DNA of 64,000 bases from an uncultured Sphingomonadaceae bacterium (GTDB taxonomy: Bacteria; Pseudomonadota; Alphaproteobacteria; Sphingomonadales; Sphingomonadaceae). The stretch is from assembly GCA_947489315.1 (NCBI GenBank), contig CANLCX010000004.1, forward strand, positions 306,803-370,802, in the 5' to 3' direction. Below the pieces are notes generated by a model, which worked only from the letters and a program-made list of their open reading frames with translations, was not told the origin of the DNA and did no database searches. A program made the position numbers and the translations under genes. Shown in pieces: positions 20,811 to 30,216 of this stretch (position 1 is its first letter; each line of letters starts with the position of its first letter).

Positions 20811-21644
20811 CTACTCGATGTCCGGTGAAATAATTGCCATTACATCTTTGGCATATTTTCTACCAACAGGTATTTCGTCGCCAGTGCTCAAACGCAATAT
20901 ACGGCCACCATTGGTATTGCGACGGATTGCTGTGATTCGCGCAACATTAATGGCTGCAGACCGGTGGACCCGCAAGAAACCGATGCTGGTGTTGCTGGCG
21001 ACAAAATCTCCGATCATCTGCCGGTAAAGATAGGACGTCTGGTCGCAATAGAGCCGCACATATTCGCCTTCTGCCTTAATCCAGTCGATGCTGTCACAGT
21101 CCACCCGAACGATTTCGCCATGGCGGGGAACCCAAAGATAGTGGTCATCGTTCACGACTCGGGATCGCTCTTGACGGAGTTGATCGAGTGTTTTGCCAAG
21201 TAGCGCTAGGCGCTGTCGCGCTTCACGGTCGGCATAAGCAGAGCGAGCGCGATCAATCGCTTCGACCAAGCGTGAATAGCGCACCGGCTTGGGTATAAAA
21301 TCCAATGCACCTGTTTCAAAGGCACGGACTGCAAATTGGGGATAGGCCGTTATGAAGATGACCAACGGAATATTGCCCTCTGTTTGGTTCAGAGAAGCGG
21401 ACAAATGTTCGATCACATCAAATCCGTCGAGAATAGGCATTTCGATGTCGAGCAAAACGACATTCGGATTGAGCTGGCCAATAAGGTCCAGCGTTTCCTG
21501 CCCATCAGACGCCTCCCCCACGAGGGTCACATTATCCATGCGCTGCACCAGTTCGACCAGACGTGATACCGCAAGCGGCTCGTCATCGCTGATTAACAAC
21601 GTGATCGGGGGCATGGCCTGAACCTGAGGGAAACTGCAATCCAC
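20811..21644 (-). CDS. LytTR family response regulator
   Basis: Receiver (NVVLLDIEMPILDGFDVIEHL, FITAYPQFAVRAFETGALDFIPKP) plus LytTR DNA-binding domain (VRVDCDSIDWIKAEGEYVRLY). Confidence 0.92.
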   Translation of the reverse strand: MDCSFPQVQAMPPITLLISDDEPLAVSRLVELVQRMDNVTLVGEASDGQETLDLIGQLNPNVVLLDIEMPILDGFDVIEHLSASLNQTEGNIPLVIFITAYPQFAVRAFETGALDFIPKPVRYSRLVEAIDRARSAYADREARQRLALLGKTLDQLRQERSRVVNDDHYLWVPRHGEIVRVDCDSIDWIKAEGEYVRLYCDQTSYLYRQMIGDFVASNTSIGFLRVHRSAAINVARITAIRRNTNGGRILRLSTGDEIPVGRKYAKDVMAIISPDIE

Positions 21645-22053
21645 GGGATGTAAGCAAATAGTTTGGACGATATTACATCTGGCTGAACAACAGCGTTTCG
21701 ATCGCTGAAAAGGAGATGATTAGACCCCATAACATCGGCAAAGCGATGCTGATGACAGTGCATGATTGGAGTGAAACCTGCGAGCAGGATGAAGTGGAGG
21801 AAGGACGTCCTACCCCTCATGGCTCTGCAACTTATGCCCATGAAGGGATTATGCAACCGTTTTCACGCTTGTGAAACTGCCAAGCCGGGTCGTTCATTTG
21901 GTTCGGGATGTCGTTTATTGCTCAGTCGGCTTTTTTGTCGGTTCTTGGTGCTTGTTCGTAGAAAAGCGCGAGATATTTTACATGATTTTACGTAACCTCC
22001 GTCGTGCAGTTTAAAGGCCGACCCCCCGGCCTATTGTGTTACAGGAGTGTAAA

Positions 22054-22725
22054 ATGGCAACCAGAGTACAGACAAGAAACCCGAAGACCGATGCCAATGC
22101 AGAAGGGTCCGCATGGCGGCCCGCATCCTCTCGCCGGTTGATTTTGGATGCTGCGCGGCAGAAGCTGCGCCAACAAAGTTTCAACGAATTTGCGATGGAG
22201 GCGGTTGCCGCGGAAGCGGGTGTTTCCCGCCGGACGGTTTATAACCAGTTCGCCAATCGCGAAGAGCTTTACTGTGCCTCTCGTCTGGAGCTTTTCGAGC
22301 AAATAGACCTAGCGATGGCGGAGATTAAGTTTGACCTTGATCAGCCGGTGAAAAAGATGCTCCATCTTTTCTGCAGGGCCGGTATCGCAATTTTGCTGTC
22401 GCCGGAAAGCTTTGAACTGAGGGCGTCACGGGCAAGAGACCGGCGGGCTTTTCGATGGATTGAAGAACAATATGAACACCGGATCGAAGAGCCACTACGG
22501 CTGAAAATCGAGCATTTTCTGCAGAGCCTGATGTTGAAGGGCGATATCGAGAATACCGATCCCGCGCCGCTGGCGGACTCGCTCTTAATGGCCATTAATG
22601 CCTGTGTAGGCGATGATGGTCAGGCGGAATCCAATTTGAAACAGCCGCCGGTTTTTACGGCCTCTGAAATCGCCGATATTTATCTCAAGCGATTACCGTT
22701 AAAAAACCAGATGCTGGCTGAGTGA
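22054..22725 (+). CDS. TetR/AcrR family transcriptional regulator
   Basis: AVAAEAGVSRRTVYNQFANREELY HTH; ATG at 22054 preceded by aggag. Confidence 0.9.
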   Translation: MATRVQTRNPKTDANAEGSAWRPASSRRLILDAARQKLRQQSFNEFAMEAVAAEAGVSRRTVYNQFANREELYCASRLELFEQIDLAMAEIKFDLDQPVKKMLHLFCRAGIAILLSPESFELRASRARDRRAFRWIEEQYEHRIEEPLRLKIEHFLQSLMLKGDIENTDPAPLADSLLMAINACVGDDGQAESNLKQPPVFTASEIADIYLKRLPLKNQMLAE

Positions 22726-22791
22726 GCCTTGAAGAGGCTTTTGTGCGCTAGCTAACGGATAGGCGCTATCGCCTGTGTTTACGATCTATAA

Positions 22792-22822
22792 GGCATGCCG
22801 TCGGTTCTGGCGACGGCATGCC
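22792..22822. repeat. Perfect 12-bp inverted repeat upstream of the DNA methyltransferase
   Basis: ggcatgccgtcg-gttctgg-cgacggcatgcc. Confidence 0.85.
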
Positions 22823-22868
22823 CATCAAATGGCTCGACAATGGCCGCCGGTAATTTATGCCCTGCTAA

Positions 22869-24479
22869 ATGAACCCACTGGCGGAAAATTCTGAATCGCA
22901 AACAGATGCAAGGCTCTCGCCCGAGATATCATATGTTCGATCGGTCAGTTTGGCGCGACGAAAAAAGCTCGGCCAGTTTTTTACTCCCTTGGCCTACGCG
23001 AATATCATGGCTGACTGGATCGCTTGTATCTCGCCGGAATCGGTGTTTGATCCGGCCATAGGCACCGGACTGCTCATAGACAATTGTAACAAGCGGGGCG
23101 TGGGGCGCAAGTTTAGCGGCTATGATATTGATCGCGCGCCCATGGAGGTGGCCAAAGCCCGGATGGCTGCGGCAGCCGATTGCCAAGTTGATTTCCGGGA
23201 AGGTGATTTTCTGGCGACAGACTGGGGCACCCGTTTTGATGCAATTATCGCCAATCCACCTTTTATCATGCACCGTGACCATGACCTTAACTCCAGGATT
23301 GTCGATGATATCGAACGGCGATCAGGGCAAAAGCTGAGCCGCCAATCCAATCTTTACATCTATTTCGTGATCAAGATTTGCGAACAACTGGCCCAAGGTG
23401 GACGGGCAGCGATATTGATCCCGGCCGAATGGATGGGCGCAAACTACGGGCAACCACTCAAAGCATATTTATTGCAGCGAGAGCTTCTCAGCGGATTGGT
23501 GACAATCGATCACTCGGGCCATGCGTTTGAAGATAATATGGCAACGGCATCGATTCTGCTTATCGAGAAGGCAGCAAAGCCCCATCGCACGGTGGATAGC
23601 TTTTATGTCCGGCAAGCTGCTGAACCGATTTCACTGGCGGCGCTAGAACAAGATGCAAAGGTGATCCGCCGAACATTGTCGCGGGAGGTGCTGCAATTGC
23701 ACAAAAAATGGGACATGTTGCTGCGCCAACCTGTAGCGCGACACGTTGAGGGCCATATCCGGCTGGGAGAGTTGGTGACGACCAAGCGCGGTATTGCAAC
23801 CGGTGCAAATCGCTATTTTTTGATGAGCCGCCAACAGGCCGAAGATCATGGGCTCGATATTGCCCGGATGACCCGTTGCGTGGGCAAGACAGCGCAGGCG
23901 GCCGACATCGTCTTTTCTCAGGCCGATTTTGAACGACTAGACGATATCGGACAGGCATGTTTTTTGTTCAACCCGCCTACCAATCTTACGCCAGCGGAAA
24001 TTGCCTATATTGCGCAAGGAGAAGCGGCTGGCATTCCGCTCAAACATGGGCCTCGTACCAAGCGGATATGGTATGCAGCCGAAGCGCGGCCGGCTGCGCC
24101 TATCTGGACAAGCACTTTTGGCCGCGGCCAGATGCGCTTCATATATAATGGGGCGGGCGTTAAGGCGCTGACCTGTTTTCACAACCTTTATGCGAAGGCA
24201 CTGGACCCGGTGGAGATCCGCGCGCTAGTGGCTTTGCTTAACAGTGAAGCGATGCAGGAAGCTATTAACGCCCATGTCCGCGTCTTGGCCAGCGGTCTGA
24301 TGAAGCTGGAGCCGCGTGATATATTGGACATAAATATACCCGATATCCGATTGGCCCCGCGAAATATCATCGTTCGGCTTGCAGACTGGCTTGATGACAT
24401 ACCGTCAGATGAAGGTGAGCGTGACAAGGCTGCTTTAGAACGGCTGACAGCGTTGGTGTTCCAGTTGCCTTCAAATTAA
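22869..24479 (+). CDS. N6-adenine DNA methyltransferase (Eco57I/type-II gamma-class-like)
   Basis: KKLGQFFTP, SVFDPAIGTGLLI SAM motif, IIANPPFIMH catalytic NPPF, C-terminal TRD-like region. Confidence 0.85.
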   Translation: MNPLAENSESQTDARLSPEISYVRSVSLARRKKLGQFFTPLAYANIMADWIACISPESVFDPAIGTGLLIDNCNKRGVGRKFSGYDIDRAPMEVAKARMAAAADCQVDFREGDFLATDWGTRFDAIIANPPFIMHRDHDLNSRIVDDIERRSGQKLSRQSNLYIYFVIKICEQLAQGGRAAILIPAEWMGANYGQPLKAYLLQRELLSGLVTIDHSGHAFEDNMATASILLIEKAAKPHRTVDSFYVRQAAEPISLAALEQDAKVIRRTLSREVLQLHKKWDMLLRQPVARHVEGHIRLGELVTTKRGIATGANRYFLMSRQQAEDHGLDIARMTRCVGKTAQAADIVFSQADFERLDDIGQACFLFNPPTNLTPAEIAYIAQGEAAGIPLKHGPRTKRIWYAAEARPAAPIWTSTFGRGQMRFIYNGAGVKALTCFHNLYAKALDPVEIRALVALLNSEAMQEAINAHVRVLASGLMKLEPRDILDINIPDIRLAPRNIIVRLADWLDDIPSDEGERDKAALERLTALVFQLPSN

Positions 24480-24519
24480 ACGGGATTCATTCCAGCTTTA
24501 AAGAAACCAACACGCCCCC

Positions 24520-25827
24520 TTGATTTTACAAGCGCGTCTGCGCATGGGTTTACGTAATCCATGGATCAAAAAAAGGCCCTTTATGTCCTCTGAGAAACAA
24601 GCGCGAACTGGCACCGATTCTGCGCTGCGCAATTTTCTGAAAAGTGAAGCAGCGGGCGGTATATTGCTGATGTTCGCCGCCGCTCTGGCGATGATCGTGG
24701 CGAACAGCCCTCTTTATGACATGTACCATCACTTCCTGCATGAATTGAAGGGACCGGTATTGTCGAAAAAGCTGGGTCCAATGACCCCACATTTATGGAT
24801 TAATGACGGTTTGATGGCGATCTTCTTCTTGCTCGTCGGGCTTGAGATCAAACGGGAATTTGTCGACGGTCGGTTGAACACATGGGAGCGGCGACGCTTG
24901 CCGATACTGGCGGCTGCGGCCGGCATGGTGGTTCCTGCGTTGATTTACCTCGTGATCGTGCGTGATATGCCGGTGCTTTATAATGGCTGGGCGATCCCGG
25001 CGGCGACGGATATTGCTTTTGCGATCGGCGTGTTGGCGCTGCTCGGTTCGCGAGCACCGACTTCGTTGAAACTATTTCTGGTCACCGTCGCGATTGTGGA
25101 TGATATGGGCGCGGTGGCGATTATTGCGCTGGTCTATACGGCTGAAATTAATGGTGCGGCCTTGCTCGCTTCGGCTGTCATTCTTGGCATTATGTATACG
25201 ATGAACAAGGCGGGGGTCAGATCTTTGCTCGCCTACCTGTTTTTTGCCCTCTTGCTGTGGTTTGCGGTCTTGCTGTCTGGCGTTCACGCCACAATTGCCG
25301 GAGTTTTGGCCGCGCTGGCGATCCCAATTGTTGTTACGCCAGGGGCACCGGATGCCCAGGATTCGCCGTTGCATCGGCTGGAACATGCGATTGCACCATG
25401 GAGTGCATTTCTTATCGTACCGATATTTGGTTTTGCTAATGCCGGCGTGTCGCTGGAAGGTATCGGTATGGAACAAATTTTTGCGCCATTGCCACTGGGC
25501 ATTGCGGCAGGTCTATTCCTTGGCAAGCAGGTTGGCATATTTGCCAGCGTCTGGATCGCGGTAAAGACCGGTTTCGCGCAGCGTCTGGGCGGTGCGACAT
25601 GGCTGCAGGTTTATGGTGTTGCCATGCTATGCGGCATTGGCTTCACGATGAGCCTGTTCATAGGCGCGCTCGCCTTTCCCGGCGAAGCATTGTTAATCGA
25701 AGAGGCGAAAATAGGCGTACTCGGCGGTTCATTCCTGTCGGCCATTGTTGGCTTTTGCATCCTGCGCTTTGCGCCCCAACCAGCAACCGACGACGAAGAA
25801 GTCGAATCGCGGAAGGCTGAAGTTTGA
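24520..25827 (+). CDS. nhaA: Na+/H+ antiporter NhaA
   Basis: MIFFLLVGLEIKREFVDG-type motif, WAIPAATDIAFAIGVLALLGSRAP; the ATG near 24583 (MSSEKQ) may be the true start. Confidence 0.95.
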   Translation: MILQARLRMGLRNPWIKKRPFMSSEKQARTGTDSALRNFLKSEAAGGILLMFAAALAMIVANSPLYDMYHHFLHELKGPVLSKKLGPMTPHLWINDGLMAIFFLLVGLEIKREFVDGRLNTWERRRLPILAAAAGMVVPALIYLVIVRDMPVLYNGWAIPAATDIAFAIGVLALLGSRAPTSLKLFLVTVAIVDDMGAVAIIALVYTAEINGAALLASAVILGIMYTMNKAGVRSLLAYLFFALLLWFAVLLSGVHATIAGVLAALAIPIVVTPGAPDAQDSPLHRLEHAIAPWSAFLIVPIFGFANAGVSLEGIGMEQIFAPLPLGIAAGLFLGKQVGIFASVWIAVKTGFAQRLGGATWLQVYGVAMLCGIGFTMSLFIGALAFPGEALLIEEAKIGVLGGSFLSAIVGFCILRFAPQPATDDEEVESRKAEV

Positions 25828-27140
25828 GATCTATCGCTGCATCCATTATATTTGCGGTGGCCGTAACTGGATGCGCTGAACGACCAGCCCCTATCTCTGC
25901 GGCGATCGAAGAAAGCTGGGAGGCATCACAAATAGATGCAATTGCCAGTGATTATGTAAAGCTGACACTCGCGATTGGTGAAAAAGAAGCCGGCTATGTC
26001 GATGCTTATTATGGGGATCGGGAGTGGTCCGAGGCGGCCAAAACTGATCCGCGTGATATGCGCGAATTGGGTAATGCCATTGTCGACTTGATGCTGCGGC
26101 TCGATGCGCTGCCGGTCAGCGATGATGCTTTAGTGGAGGCCCGGAAACGGTTTCTATCGGCGCAGCTCGAAGCCGCTCTAACCCGGCATGCAATGATCCA
26201 GGATGAGGTTTTTCCCTTCGCGAAAGAAGCAAAAGGTCTGTTCGGGGTGACGCCAGTATTTCTGCCATTGAGCAGCTATGATGCGGCGTTGGCAAAGATC
26301 GAAAAACTGGTCCCCGGTGAAGGGGCGTTGCATGAGCGGGTCGAAGCCTATCAGACGCGCTTCACCATAAGAACCGACCGTCTAAAGCCCGTTTTTGATG
26401 CGGCGATTGCTGAATGCAAACGCCGCACCTCCGCGCACATCACTCTGCCAGCCGATGAAGATTTCAAGATGGAATTTGTCACCGGCAAGAGCTGGAGTGG
26501 TTATAATTACTACCAAGGGAATTTCCAAAGCCTGATTCAGATCAATACCGATCTGCCGATCCGCATCAGCCGCGCCGTCGATCTCGGTTGCCATGAAGGT
26601 TATCCTGGCCATCATGTTTATAACATGCTTCTCGAACAACGCTTGACCCGCGAACGTGGCTGGCAGGAATTCTCAATCTATCCGCTCTATTCGCCGCAAT
26701 CGCTCATCGCCGAGGGGTCCGCCAATTATGGCATTGATCTCGCGTTTCCCGGTGAAGAGCGTTTGGCGTTTGAACGGGACGTGCTTTATCCGCTCGCGGG
26801 GCTCGATCCGTCGACAGCGGCCGATTACTTCAAGCTACAACAGGCGCTAAGCGAGTTGAAGGGCGCGCGCTTTGTCATTGCGCAGGGCTATCTCGACAAG
26901 ACTATCACCCGCGATGACGCGCTGGCCCTGATCCAGAAATATCAATTGGTCAGCCGCGAAAGGGCTGAGCAATCCCTGTCGTTTAACGATCAGTATCGCA
27001 GCTATGTGATCAACTATGGGCTTGGTCAGGATATGGTGAAGGCTTGGGTTGAACGGCAAGGCGATGCTCCGGTCTGGCGCTGGAAGGCGATGGAAAAATT
27101 GCTGAGCGAACCGATGTTGCCGGACGATTTGGTGGAGTGA
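25824..27140 (+). CDS. DUF885 family (zinc-peptidase-like) lipoprotein
   Basis: VAVTGC lipobox; HEGYPGHHVYNMLLE motif. Confidence 0.85.
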   Translation: MRSIAASIIFAVAVTGCAERPAPISAAIEESWEASQIDAIASDYVKLTLAIGEKEAGYVDAYYGDREWSEAAKTDPRDMRELGNAIVDLMLRLDALPVSDDALVEARKRFLSAQLEAALTRHAMIQDEVFPFAKEAKGLFGVTPVFLPLSSYDAALAKIEKLVPGEGALHERVEAYQTRFTIRTDRLKPVFDAAIAECKRRTSAHITLPADEDFKMEFVTGKSWSGYNYYQGNFQSLIQINTDLPIRISRAVDLGCHEGYPGHHVYNMLLEQRLTRERGWQEFSIYPLYSPQSLIAEGSANYGIDLAFPGEERLAFERDVLYPLAGLDPSTAADYFKLQQALSELKGARFVIAQGYLDKTITRDDALALIQKYQLVSRERAEQSLSFNDQYRSYVINYGLGQDMVKAWVERQGDAPVWRWKAMEKLLSEPMLPDDLVE

Positions 27141-27478
27141 GTATCGATACTGAAAATTTTAGCCAGTGGGTCGTCGTTGGTTCGATTGCCGTACCCCTTA
27201 TTGTTGCGGTCTTTACCGGATTATGGGCAGTTTGGGTGAGATCCCAAGAGAACAAACGAGCAGAATGGCGGCGCGTAGAAGAGTTGATTAACATCGTGCA
27301 CAACGGTGCGACACAAGGTGTATGGGGTCAAAAACTAGCAGTTGATGAGCTAATGTCACTTAGGCGACCACGGAAATATTTCATTCCCATTCTCCGCGAA
27401 GCTTCCGCACATTTTCGCAGATCAGGCCCAATGGGAATTCCGGTGGCCGATCATATTGACTTAAGATTGTCAGAATGA
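27137..27478 (+). CDS. Hypothetical single-TM membrane protein
   Basis: 113 aa, N-terminal TM, start overlaps the stop of the DUF885 gene. Confidence 0.55.
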   Translation: MSIDTENFSQWVVVGSIAVPLIVAVFTGLWAVWVRSQENKRAEWRRVEELINIVHNGATQGVWGQKLAVDELMSLRRPRKYFIPILREASAHFRRSGPMGIPVADHIDLRLSE

Positions 27479-27542
27479 GAGGCGCTTAACCCTCTCCCTT
27501 AGGGGGATGCTAGCCATCACCTCTATAATATGTCGTTGGAGC

Positions 27543-27576
27543 AAAACCCGATCCATCGCGAGATGGATCGGGTTTT
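27543..27576. terminator. Hairpin terminator, perfect 15-bp arms
   Basis: aaaacccgatccatc-gcga-gatggatcgggtttt. Confidence 0.9.
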
Positions 27577-27602
27577 GAACATGATGTTTCACTATGTTTC
27601 CT

Positions 27603-27860
27603 TTATCGATTGTCGAGCTGAGGCCTTACGGACACTCTGCCGAGATGTGAGATGCGATAGGGGCTGCCTTTTCGGGACATGATCAGGCGCCTGCGTTTCA
27701 GGCGTGCGAATATGTCGAGCGTGCAGTCGGACAAGATATAGCCGTCACGGGTCACGCACATCACTTCGTCTATCTTGCTGTTCTTGTTACGTTTGTGGCG
27801 GATATGTCCACCTTGAGCGAGCGCGTGAAGCACGCGCTGCTCAGCTTTAGAAATGTTCAT
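27603..27860 (-). CDS. YjhX/UPF0386 family protein (putative toxin family)
   Basis: [20 protein letters not shown] ... [15 protein letters not shown] ... [19 protein letters not shown] matches the YjhX pattern; ATG at 27860. Confidence 0.85.
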   Translation of the reverse strand: MNISKAEQRVLHALAQGGHIRHKRNKNSKIDEVMCVTRDGYILSDCTLDIFARLKRRRLIMSRKGSPYRISHLGRVSVRPQLDNR

Positions 27861-28195
27861 TATATTTACTCGGAAATTAAACCATAGGGTACGCCGAACC
27901 GGCCTTTGCGCTGCGCGCACCGGTTTCGTCGTTACTGTGATTTGAAACGCTAAACGGGTTTCAAATCAGTTGGTTGTTACATTCTCTAACAAAAAAGCTC
28001 CGAGTATTGGCAAAGGCAATTGGCCTCTGCGAATCAGCAATTATTCCAGATTTGCCGGAAATTCAACATTATTTGGTAAGTTATGGCCAAATTTACACCC
28101 GCATTAACTTATCGCTAACCAATTTCGTTCACTCCGGTTTCTGAAACATGAACTGGCGCTATCGCGTGCCGCGTTTTTGAACAGGGACCGGATTT

Positions 28196-29758
28196 ATGAC
28201 TGAAGCGAATAACCCCGTAGATGTAGCCATTATCGGCGCAGGACCAGCAGGCCTCACCGCCGCATATCTGCTCAGCAAAAAAGGCTATTCGGTCAAGGTG
28301 ATAGAAAAAGACCCCACCTATGTTGGCGGGATCAGCCGGACGGTCGAACATGAAGGCTTTCGCTTTGATATTGGCGGGCATCGTTTTTTCTCAAAATCCA
28401 AGGAAGTCGTGGATTTGTGGAATGAAATCCTGCCCGACGACTTTATCCAGCGTCCACGGATGAGCCGTATCTATTATGAGGGTAAATTTTACAGCTATCC
28501 GCTGCGCGCCTTTGAAGCCTTGTGGAATCTGGGCATCTGGCGTTCAACCTTGTGCATGGTCAGCTATGCCAAGGCGAAGGTTTTCCCGAACAAAAATGTG
28601 AAGAGCTTTGAAGACTGGACGGTCAATCAATTCGGCTGGAAGCTATATTCGATCTTTTTCAAAACCTATACCGAGAAAGTCTGGGGCATGCCGTGCGATG
28701 AAATGTCTGCTGATTGGGCGGCACAGCGGATTAAGGGTCTGAGCCTTTGGAGCGCAGTTGTCGATGGTCTGAAACGCTCTTTGGGCCTGAACAAGAAGCC
28801 CAATGACGGCATGGAAACCAAGACTTTGCTCGAAACCTTCCGCTATCCCCGCCTCGGCCCTGGCATGATGTGGGATGCAGCGCGCGATTTCGTACAATCT
28901 AAGGGCAATGAAGTGCTCATGGGTCACAGCCTGAAACAATTGGCGCAGGATGCCGACGGCAACTGGCGCGTGTCGGCTTCGACCGAAGATGGCGAAACCG
29001 TTATCAACGCCAAACATGTGATCAGCTCTGCGCCGATGCGCGAACTGGCCACCCGTATTCACCCGCTGCCGCAATCTCTGCCGGAAGCGCAGGACCTGAA
29101 CTATCGCGACTTCTTGACGGTGGCGATCATGGTGAAATCCGAAGACCTGTTCCCCGATAACTGGATCTATATCCATGATGATCGGGTGCAAGTGGGCCGC
29201 GTACAGAATTTCCGCAGCTGGTCGCCGGAAATGGTGCCGGATGAGTCGATCGCTTGTGTTGGTCTGGAATATTTCTGCTTTGAGAATGATGGCCTGTGGT
29301 CATCGACCGATGAAGATCTGGTCGAGCTTGCCAAGAAAGAAATGGCGATCCTTGGTCTTTGCAAACCTGAACAAGTGGTTGGCGGGGCTGTAGTTCGTCA
29401 GGAAAAAGCTTATCCGGTTTACGACGACAGTTATGAAGAAAATGTCGAGACGATGCGCGACGATCTCGAAGCACGTTTCCCGACCCTGCACATGGTCGGT
29501 CGCAATGGGATGCACCGCTACAACAACCAAGATCACGCGATGATGACCGCGATGCTGACGGTGGAAAATATCGAAGCCGGTTCGCGCAAATGGAACGTTT
29601 GGAACGTCAATGAAGATGCTGAATATCACGAGGCGGGTGATGAGGGCGCAGAGACTGTGATTTCCGAAGATCGGGCAGCAGCGTTAGAAAGCATGCGTGA
29701 CGTGCCGACCCGGATTGAAGGTGATGCTCCAGAAACCAAGCCTTCCAAGGCGGCGTAA
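28196..29758 (+). CDS. FAD-dependent oxidoreductase, UDP-galactopyranose mutase/amine-oxidase-like
   Basis: AIIGAGPAGLTAAYLLSKKGYSVKVIE, GGISRTVEHEGFRFDIGGHRFF. Confidence 0.82.
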   Translation: MTEANNPVDVAIIGAGPAGLTAAYLLSKKGYSVKVIEKDPTYVGGISRTVEHEGFRFDIGGHRFFSKSKEVVDLWNEILPDDFIQRPRMSRIYYEGKFYSYPLRAFEALWNLGIWRSTLCMVSYAKAKVFPNKNVKSFEDWTVNQFGWKLYSIFFKTYTEKVWGMPCDEMSADWAAQRIKGLSLWSAVVDGLKRSLGLNKKPNDGMETKTLLETFRYPRLGPGMMWDAARDFVQSKGNEVLMGHSLKQLAQDADGNWRVSASTEDGETVINAKHVISSAPMRELATRIHPLPQSLPEAQDLNYRDFLTVAIMVKSEDLFPDNWIYIHDDRVQVGRVQNFRSWSPEMVPDESIACVGLEYFCFENDGLWSSTDEDLVELAKKEMAILGLCKPEQVVGGAVVRQEKAYPVYDDSYEENVETMRDDLEARFPTLHMVGRNGMHRYNNQDHAMMTAMLTVENIEAGSRKWNVWNVNEDAEYHEAGDEGAETVISEDRAAALESMRDVPTRIEGDAPETKPSKAA

Positions 29759-29763
29759 GCGCA

Positions 29764-30216
29764 ATGGAGCGCAGCGGTCAGGATAGACGGTCTACCGTCG
29801 GGACCTGGGTAGGAAATCTACCCGGTCCTCTGGCTCTGTTTAACCGTTTTTCGATCACGCGCTATCTTCTTGCCAGTATTGTAAGCCTTGCCTTTGATGT
29901 GGCTTTGTTCATGGTGCTGGTCGCCTTCGCGACCGATCCCGGTTGGTCTTCAGCGGCAGGTTACAGCGCTGGTATCGTTGTTCATTGGCTGATTTCATCG
30001 AGTTTCGTCTTTCCCGGAAAAACCAGACAGGGAGCAGCGCTACAGCTGCAACGGATCGGTTTTATCGGCACGGCCATTCTTGGTTTAGGCATTACCGTAA
30101 GCATTGTTAGTGGGCTCACCGAAATGGGAGTATTGCCTGTTCTTGCAAAAGGCGCAGCTGTGTTTGTTAGTTTCTTTGTAGTTTATCTGACTCGCAAGTT
30201 TGGAGTATTCCGGTGA
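29764..30216 (+). CDS. GtrA family membrane protein
   Basis: Four TM segments, RYLLASIVSLAFDVALFMVL, C-terminal YLTRKFGVFR. Confidence 0.85.
   Translation: MERSGQDRRSTVGTWVGNLPGPLALFNRFSITRYLLASIVSLAFDVALFMVLVAFATDPGWSSAAGYSAGIVVHWLISSSFVFPGKTRQGAALQLQRIGFIGTAILGLGITVSIVSGLTEMGVLPVLAKGAAVFVSFFVVYLTRKFGVFR

Noticed and set aside
28101-28120. CtrA-like site ttaacttatcgctaac upstream of the flavoprotein gene
   Set aside because: One mismatch to TTAA-N7-TTAA in an AT-rich stretch; too weak without conservation or ChIP data.
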